Of a stretch of DNA of 11,007 nucleotides, positions 6,524 to 11,007 are shown one piece after another; the stretch's first letter is position 1, and each line of letters begins with the position of its first letter. The position numbers were made by a program, and so were the translations under genes. The DNA lies in assembly GCA_003524705.1 (NCBI GenBank), contig DQGV01000328.1:1-11007 (forward strand), written 5' to 3'. The notes beneath the pieces are model-generated. The model was given only the letters and a program-made list of their open reading frames with translations. It was not told the DNA's origin and made no database searches. The DNA comes from Anaerolineae bacterium. GTDB taxonomy: Bacteria; Chloroflexota; Anaerolineae; Anaerolineales; Villigracilaceae.

Positions 6524-7051
6524 ATGAAAAAAACAGACCTACATCCTTTAGTAAAGCAATTACAATTCACACGCAGTGAATTTAAGCGTGCTTTGAAGGG
6601 TGTGACTGACCAAGAAGCCTCAAAACGATTTATGCCAATGAATTGCATAAGCTGGAATGTAGGTCATTTAGCATGGCAAGAACAAAGTTATTTTTTACAT
6701 CGTGCACAAGGTCAAATGATTTTGCCTGAAATTGATAAACTGTTTGCTTATGGTGCACCTGCTAGTACGCCAAAATTAAGCGATATGATTCAAGCTTGGG
6801 AAACAATTACAAAAGCAACAGACCCTTGGTTAGCAACATTAACTAGTAAAAAACTTTCAGAATACGTAATTAATAAATATGGAAAACCTAGTCAACGTAT
6901 TTATGGTGCAATGCTTCAACGAGTGATTTATCATTATTGGTATCATACCGGTGAAAATATGGCGATTCGTCAAATGTTTGGGCATACAGGTTTACCTCAA
7001 TTTGTGGGGAATATTGATGATAAAGCACCTTATACTTCTGAAAATAAATAA
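6524..7051 (+). CDS. DinB-fold protein with metal-binding His triad
   Basis: This 175-residue protein belongs to the DinB/YfiT four-helix-bundle superfamily. Members bind a divalent metal through three histidines and include thiol S-transferases, although DinB itself is a damage-induced protein of unclear activity. The three expected histidines are present: H48 (NVGHLAWQEQ), and H137 and H141 (YHYWYHTGE). The start at 6524 has AAAGG (6509-6513) ten bases upstream. A TTG at 6491 in the same frame would add eleven residues of no family character. The gene follows the YcaQ-like gene by 45 bases on the same strand and may be co-transcribed. It is AT-rich (15 of 60 G+C at 6841-6900). It ends five bases from the stop of the convergent GrpB gene, with no terminator visible between them. 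Confidence 0.85.
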   Translation: MKKTDLHPLVKQLQFTRSEFKRALKGVTDQEASKRFMPMNCISWNVGHLAWQEQSYFLHRAQGQMILPEIDKLFAYGAPASTPKLSDMIQAWETITKATDPWLATLTSKKLSEYVINKYGKPSQRIYGAMLQRVIYHYWYHTGENMAIRQMFGHTGLPQFVGNIDDKAPYTSENK

Positions 7052-7056
7052 GCATC

Positions 7057-7629
7057 TCAGCAATCACTCTCCCTTTGACTCCAATTCGTTAACTTTGCCC
7101 ATTCTTCTGCTCCGCCGATGATGATGTCACAGACTGGGTCTTTGATATCGTAATACGCTTCCATATCTTCTTCAGGATGATACTTAACAAGTTCATGTTT
7201 TACTTTTCCGTATGCTTGTGCGACCATAGGCAATGCTCGTAAATAATCGCGGAATAAAATGGGGTAACGTTGATTTGTGCGATTTTGTATTCTCACATGC
7301 AAATTAATTTTTCGTCTTGACGATTCAGGCTTGAAAATCCACTTTTCCCATTCTTTTGGGTCAGCGTTTGATTCAGGTGGGATGTGGTCACTTGTAATTC
7401 TTGCCACTCTTTCAAAGCCCGCTACATTCATTGCTCTTTCTAATTCTGGGGTTAATGCTTTAACTGTCACTTGAATATCAATAATATCTTTGGCATCCAA
7501 ATTTGGCACAGAGGTCGAACCGATATGGTCAATGCGAATAGCCAAATCCCCAAGTATGTTTCGTAACATCCTTCCAATCTCTTGAAATTCTTGCTTCCAT
7601 TCAGGTTTATATGGTGTTATGGTTATCAT
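7057..7629 (-). CDS. GrpB family protein (nucleotidyltransferase-like)
   Basis: This 190-residue protein is of the GrpB/UPF0157 family, which has a nucleotidyltransferase-like fold; cellular roles are mostly unknown, and in some bacteria the domain is fused to dephospho-CoA kinase. The opening ITITPYKPEWKQEF matches the family start (V-x-Y-x-P-x-W). The signature HIGSTSVP is at residues 35-42 and KDIIDIQ at 47-53, the GS and acidic elements of the fold. Later family blocks are also present: INLHVR, RDYLRALPM, and a C-terminal region beginning Y-x-x-x-K. The start at 7629 is fixed by a GGAG (7635-7638, minus strand) five bases upstream. The open frame continues upstream, but that part reads through the intergenic palindrome and is not coding. 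It is convergent with the DinB-fold gene and divergent from the YczE-like gene. Confidence 0.85.
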   Translation of the reverse strand: MITITPYKPEWKQEFQEIGRMLRNILGDLAIRIDHIGSTSVPNLDAKDIIDIQVTVKALTPELERAMNVAGFERVARITSDHIPPESNADPKEWEKWIFKPESSRRKINLHVRIQNRTNQRYPILFRDYLRALPMVAQAYGKVKHELVKYHPEEDMEAYYDIKDPVCDIIIGGAEEWAKLTNWSQRESDC

Positions 7630-7677
7630 GGATTCTCCACACAAAAAGAAGTAAATTTTTGCTAAGCAAGAGAGTCT

Positions 7678-7683
7678 ATCATA
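7678..7683 (-). promoter_or_regulatory. Possible -10 box for the GrpB gene
   Basis: On the minus strand TATGAT (7683 to 7678) matches five of six bases of a -10 box, about 50 bases before the GrpB start. The corresponding -35 position (about 7701-7706) falls in the repeat and is a weak match. Confidence 0.25.
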
Positions 7684-7695
7684 GCGTGATAACAT

Positions 7696-7816
7696 CGTCA
7701 TTGCGAGAAGGAGCGAAGCGACGACGAAGCAATCTTGTAATTTAGCATGGGATTGCTTCGGGCTTTGGTCTCGATACGGACTTCGTCCTACTGGACCATC
7801 AGCCCTCGCACTGACG
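7696..7816. repeat. Composite palindromic intergenic repeat (121 bp)
   Basis: The outer arms CGTCATTGCGAG (7696-7707) and CTCGCACTGACG (7805-7816) pair at 11 of 12 positions. Inside lie a perfect 10-bp hairpin, CGAAGCAATC (7725-7734) with GATTGCTTCG (7751-7760), and a second nested one: GGGCT (7760-7764) with AGCCC (7801-7805), TGGTC (7766-7770) with GACCA (7794-7798), and GGAC-TTC-GTCC (7778-7788). The CATTGCGAG...GAAGCAATC layout is a repeat style I recall from many bacterial genomes, and its translated form is often miscalled as protein. It fills most of the 207-base gap between the divergent GrpB and YczE-like genes, which contains no other gene. Confidence 0.75.
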
Positions 7817-7836
7817 GAAAAAACAACAGGAGAAAA

Positions 7837-8481
7837 ATGCTCAAACCGATTCGATGGAATACTTTTGTTCGTGATTTTTTTGTGATTCAAATTGGCTTTG
7901 CTTTGTATGGTTTGTCTATTGCGTTAAGTCTGCAAGCAAACCTCGGCACAAATACATGGTCAATATTTGAAAAAGCACTTGCAGATATTACAGGATTAAC
8001 CGTTGGCACAATGTCTGTGATTGTTGCTTTCTTTGTACTATTAATTGTGCTTTTATTTAGGGAAAAAGTAGGCTGGGGAACTTTAGGAAACATTCTTAGT
8101 ATTGGTCCATGGTTAGATTTTTTTTTGTATCTTATTCCACCGTTAGAAAACAATCTTGTTTTACAATCTCTTATGTTGCTTGCTGCTGTTCTAATTCAAG
8201 GTATAGCTAGCGCAGTGTATATTGGCGTGAATGCAGGCGCAGGTCCGCGCGATAGTTTGATGTTGGCGATTCATCGCACCACCAAGTTGAGTCTGCGACT
8301 TGCACGTGCTTCAATTGAATTGACAGTGTTTACAATTGGTTGGCTTCTCGGCGGACCGGCTGGAATCGGCACATTAATTTTTGCAATCTTGATTGGTCCA
8401 GCGGTGCAGTGGGCGTTTAAGATTTTTAATGTCAAACCCCATAGAGAAGAACTACCTGAAAGTAATGTCGTTGTAAAATAA
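7837..8481 (+). CDS. YczE/YyaS/YitT-type integral membrane protein
   Basis: This 214-residue membrane protein resembles the YczE group (COG2364), whose function is largely unknown. Predicted helices are at about residues 14-33, 55-74, 79-101, 107-133, 158-173 and 176-197. The family hallmarks are present: LQANLGTNTWSIFEKALAD followed by TGLTVGT in the first half, and in the second half GAGPRDSLM, a Lys/Arg-rich TTKLSLRLARASIEL and GGPAGIGTLIFAILIGP. The two halves look like a repeated G-x-G-P/T...TGL-x-VGT theme. The ATG at 7837 has AGGAG (7828-7832) four bases upstream; the frame is open back to 7747, but that part is repeat DNA. The subtilase gene begins 17 bases after its stop, so the two are probably one operon. 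Confidence 0.82.
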   Translation: MLKPIRWNTFVRDFFVIQIGFALYGLSIALSLQANLGTNTWSIFEKALADITGLTVGTMSVIVAFFVLLIVLLFREKVGWGTLGNILSIGPWLDFFLYLIPPLENNLVLQSLMLLAAVLIQGIASAVYIGVNAGAGPRDSLMLAIHRTTKLSLRLARASIELTVFTIGWLLGGPAGIGTLIFAILIGPAVQWAFKIFNVKPHREELPESNVVVK

Positions 8482-8487
8482 CCTGAC

Positions 8488-8492
8488 GAGGA
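8488..8492 (+). promoter_or_regulatory. Shine-Dalgarno of the subtilase gene
   Basis: GAGGA lies six bases before the ATG at 8499, in the 17-base gap after the YczE-like stop. It fixes the start of a protein whose first hydrophobic segment begins near residue 20. Confidence 0.7.
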
Positions 8493-8498
8493 ATCAAA

Positions 8499-10832
8499 AT
8501 GACTGAAGAATCTATTTCCAATCAACCAATTGCAGAGCCACAGAATCGTAGCCAAACATCATTGGTTTTTTTCTTGTTGCTGACAATTCCACTACCATTT
8601 TGTTTATTCATCTATCACTTTGTGGTTTGGTCGTTTGAACAAAGCGCTATCATTTCGTTAAGCGCACAAGCGTTTGCATGGTCTGGGATAGTTGGTTTGC
8701 TTGTGCAAACGATTGCTTTAGGCATCGTCACAGGTTTATTATGGTGGCTGACAAATGATGCTCGCTTCAAAACGTGGTTTCGTGGGTTTTTTATTGCAAC
8801 ACTGATTGGTCTCCCAACTTTATTGCTTCGTTTATTAGGAGCAAATAACGACCAACTTGGTTTTATTGCTCATTTTTTGATTGCGATAATTTTATTTTTC
8901 ATCTTATATCGAATTGAGAAAAATAATTTTGTTTGGGGAAAAGATAAACTTCCATTTGGGTTATTGATTTCAGCCATCGCAATTTCGCCTTTGGTCATTT
9001 TTGGCTCATTAGGTTCAGTGGGTGATGTATTCCTCAGTTTGTTAGCAGGTTTAGCAATTGGCTTATTAGCATCAACCTTAATCACTGACTCAGCAGAAAA
9101 TGTTTTACTAAACGGTCTCGGTGTAAGCACAGTATTAACTTTGCTTGCTTCATCGTTTGGTTATGATGGTTCACAATTAATCTTAATTGTTTTATTACCT
9201 GCTTTTGCATTTGGAATCGCCGCACTATTACCATCTAAAAGTGCTACAAGTGTAGCCATTGGTTTAATCACGTTTGCTGGCTTAGCATTTTTTGACCCAA
9301 CTGAATTAACCATTGTGCTTGGCGATATTGCAGGCTTGGCAGTTAATGCAACAGCAATCGCATTACTCATCGGTTGGGGAACAAGTTTGGTTGCATTGCT
9401 CATTCGTCAGGTAGCAAAAACAGGTTCCACGTCAAGAACGAAGCGAGCAATCAGTTGGTCAAGTGCGGGCATTGCATGGATGCTTCTCATCACAACTTAT
9501 TTTCTGTTTGGCAATCCAGGCAATTATGGTGATCGTTTATTTGTCATCTTAAAAAATCAAGCCGATATTTCTGATGTTGCAAATATTCCAAATCGTGATG
9601 AACGTTTGCAAGAAACTTACAAACGACTCACTGAACATGCCAACGAAACACAAGCCAGTTTGCGAAATATTTTTGATATTGCTCGTGTGAAGTACACACC
9701 ATATTATTTACAAAATTCGATAGAGGTACAAGGTGGAACGTTGATACGACTCTTTTTAACATTTCATCCTGATGTTGAGCGCGTCATTCCTAGCCCACGC
9801 CTGCGTGCCGCACCCGAAGCATCTCCTTCACCTGGCTTTGTGACTGAGGTTGATGGAAGTGTGCAATGGAATATCGCTATGATTGGTGCAGATAAAGTCT
9901 GGGAAGAATTTGGTGTGCAAGGTGAAGGAATTATCATCGGGCAATCTGATTCAGGTGTGGATGGTGAACACCCTGCCATTGCTCAACAATATCGTGGTTA
10001 TAACGGTAGCGATGATTACAACTGGTTTGACCCGTGGGCTGGTACAACCTCACCAAATGATGAAGGTGGGCATGGCACGCACACGCTCGGAACAATTGTA
10101 GGTAAATTTGGTATAGGTGTTGCACCTGAAGCAGAATGGATAGGTTGTGTTAACTTAGATAGAAATTTAGCCAACCCTGCTCTGTATTTAGATTGCATGC
10201 AATTTATGTTGGCACCATTTCCGATTGGTGGAAACCCATTAACAGATGGCGACCCAACCCAAGCCGCGCACGTATTGAATAACTCATGGGGTTGCCCTGA
10301 AATTGAAGGCTGTGACCCAAATGCTTTGTTACATGCAGTAGATAACTTACGACATGCAGGTATTTTTGTGGTTGTTTCTACTGGTAATGATGGTCCAAGT
10401 TGTGAAACTGTTGCTTCGCCTTTATCTTTATATGATTCTGTTTTTTCAGTTGGCGCAATTGATTGGAATGGAGACATGGCTTCATTCAGTAGCCGTGGAC
10501 CTGTAACAGTGGATGGCTCTGGCAGAATCAAACCTGATATTGTTGCACCGGGTATGGATATACTTTCTTCATTACCACAAGGAACATATGGGGCTAATAG
10601 TGGAACGTCTATGGCGGGACCACATGTTGCTGGTGTAGTTGCATTGATTTGGTCAGCGCAACCAGATTTGATTGGCGATATTGATGCGACCGAGCAATTA
10701 ATCATGGATACTGCTCAACCCTATTCTGGTAGAACAGACGAAGGTTGTTTTACGGGTGAAATCCCAAACAATGCTTATGGCTTCGGTGTTGTAGATGTGT
10801 ATGAAGCCGTGAAACAAGCGTTAGGTGAATGA
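8499..10832 (+). CDS. S8 subtilisin-like protease with N-terminal polytopic membrane domain
   Basis: This 777-residue protein joins three parts. Residues about 20-340 form a membrane module in which I count eleven helices; cytoplasmic loops carry the charge (ARFKTWFR near 90, RIEKNNFVWGK near 140, RTKRA near 315), so the C-terminal part should lie outside. Residues about 345-430 resemble a propeptide (LFVILKNQADISDV, then a helical stretch, then IRLFLTFHPDVERV). Residues about 455-770 are an S8 catalytic domain closest in style to bacillopeptidase F: WNIAMIGADKVWEEFGVQG, Asp484 in SDSGVDG, His525 in GGHGTHTLGT, oxyanion Asn630 in STGNDGPS and Ser704 in NSGTSMAGPHVAG. All catalytic residues are intact. 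The extracytoplasmic part has six cysteines. Most subtilases have only a cleavable signal peptide, so this architecture is unusual. It is second in an operon with the YczE-like gene and overlaps the next start by ATGA. Confidence 0.93.
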   Translation: MTEESISNQPIAEPQNRSQTSLVFFLLLTIPLPFCLFIYHFVVWSFEQSAIISLSAQAFAWSGIVGLLVQTIALGIVTGLLWWLTNDARFKTWFRGFFIATLIGLPTLLLRLLGANNDQLGFIAHFLIAIILFFILYRIEKNNFVWGKDKLPFGLLISAIAISPLVIFGSLGSVGDVFLSLLAGLAIGLLASTLITDSAENVLLNGLGVSTVLTLLASSFGYDGSQLILIVLLPAFAFGIAALLPSKSATSVAIGLITFAGLAFFDPTELTIVLGDIAGLAVNATAIALLIGWGTSLVALLIRQVAKTGSTSRTKRAISWSSAGIAWMLLITTYFLFGNPGNYGDRLFVILKNQADISDVANIPNRDERLQETYKRLTEHANETQASLRNIFDIARVKYTPYYLQNSIEVQGGTLIRLFLTFHPDVERVIPSPRLRAAPEASPSPGFVTEVDGSVQWNIAMIGADKVWEEFGVQGEGIIIGQSDSGVDGEHPAIAQQYRGYNGSDDYNWFDPWAGTTSPNDEGGHGTHTLGTIVGKFGIGVAPEAEWIGCVNLDRNLANPALYLDCMQFMLAPFPIGGNPLTDGDPTQAAHVLNNSWGCPEIEGCDPNALLHAVDNLRHAGIFVVVSTGNDGPSCETVASPLSLYDSVFSVGAIDWNGDMASFSSRGPVTVDGSGRIKPDIVAPGMDILSSLPQGTYGANSGTSMAGPHVAGVVALIWSAQPDLIGDIDATEQLIMDTAQPYSGRTDEGCFTGEIPNNAYGFGVVDVYEAVKQALGE

Positions 10833-11007
10833 TGAATCGCAAAATAAAAATTGCCCTGAGTTTGTTCGTTACCATTTTGATTGGTATTTTTGCTGGGTTG
10901 TTATATCAGACTCGCGTTGAAGCCATCAATTTATTAACGGCTCCAATGGAAACTCGTAACTTACCCAATGAAACTCCAGCAGATTACAACTTACCTTTTG
11001 AAGAAGT
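10829..11007 (+). CDS. Membrane-anchored protein, probable alpha/beta hydrolase (3' end cut by window)
   Basis: Only the first 59 codons are in the window. The start overlaps the subtilase stop (ATGA, 10829-10832; a second ATG follows at 10832), with AGGTG just upstream, so it is translationally coupled. The N-terminus has a basic MMNRKIKIA, then a hydrophobic segment at about residues 8-25 (IALSLFVTILIGIFAGLL), a signal anchor or signal peptide. The end of the visible part, TPADYNLPFEEV, resembles the start of the mature domain in membrane-anchored alpha/beta hydrolases of Chloroflexota, where a TP-A-D-x-x-LP-x-E-x-V phrase precedes the hydrolase fold. The catalytic part is outside the window, so the identity is tentative. 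Confidence 0.5.
   Translation, partial: MMNRKIKIALSLFVTILIGIFAGLLYQTRVEAINLLTAPMETRNLPNETPADYNLPFEE

Noticed and set aside
7747..7836. Upstream extension of the YczE-like frame by 30 residues
   Set aside because: It is encoded by the same repeat; AGGAG precedes the ATG at 7837 and the family N-terminus starts there.
7630..7890. Upstream extension of the GrpB frame by 87 residues
   Set aside because: It reads through the palindromic repeat, has no family similarity, and a good Shine-Dalgarno precedes the ATG at 7629.
10016..10705. Long open frame on the minus strand (229 codons)
   Set aside because: It lies wholly inside the subtilase gene on the other strand and encodes nothing recognisable.

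Overview
The window comes from a bacterial chromosome and is moderately AT-rich. It opens inside the end of a division and cell-wall (dcw) cluster in the order ftsQ-ftsA-ftsZ and continues into a mixed neighbourhood of small operons. The look of the encoded proteins (FtsZ, a YczE-type membrane protein, a bacillopeptidase F-like subtilase, the start of what looks like an alpha/beta hydrolase) and the intergenic palindromic repeats suggest a member of Chloroflexota, probably class Anaerolineae. That assignment is inference from protein resemblance and repeat style; no 16S or other marker gene is present.

Region 1 (1-3449) is the division block. It holds the 3' part of ftsQ, ftsA seven bases later, a 155-base gap with a perfect 15-bp hairpin, and ftsZ with a good Shine-Dalgarno. 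A strong hairpin-plus-T terminator closes the block. FtsQ, FtsA and FtsZ are respectively the membrane scaffold, the membrane anchor and the polymerising GTPase of the divisome.

Region 2 (3450-5116) begins with a stand-alone AT-rich gene that I place in the DUF6414 family. A two-gene unit of small membrane proteins joined by an ATGA overlap follows and ends at a clear terminator. The first of these two appears to be read from a leaderless transcript: an extended -10 lies seven bases before the ATG and there is no Shine-Dalgarno.

Region 3 (5117-7051) contains intergenic repeat debris, then a YcaQ/AlkX-like winged-helix protein with the QxD motif of that DNA glycosylase family, also apparently leaderless. 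A DinB-fold protein with an intact His triad follows on the same strand. Together they could deal with DNA or small-molecule damage, but only gene order and family resemblance say so.

Region 4 (7057-11007) contains a GrpB-family gene on the minus strand and, diverging from it, an operon on the plus strand. A 121-bp composite palindrome lies between them. The operon is a YczE-like membrane protein, a subtilase fused to an N-terminal module of about eleven membrane helices, and the truncated start of a membrane-anchored protein resembling alpha/beta hydrolases. The polytopic-membrane/subtilase fusion is the most unusual protein here.

Three reading frames (those of the YcaQ-like, YczE-like and GrpB genes) run upstream into repeat DNA. 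I chose later starts for all three, supported by Shine-Dalgarno sequences or family N-termini. No tRNA, rRNA, CRISPR array, insertion sequence or transposase was found.
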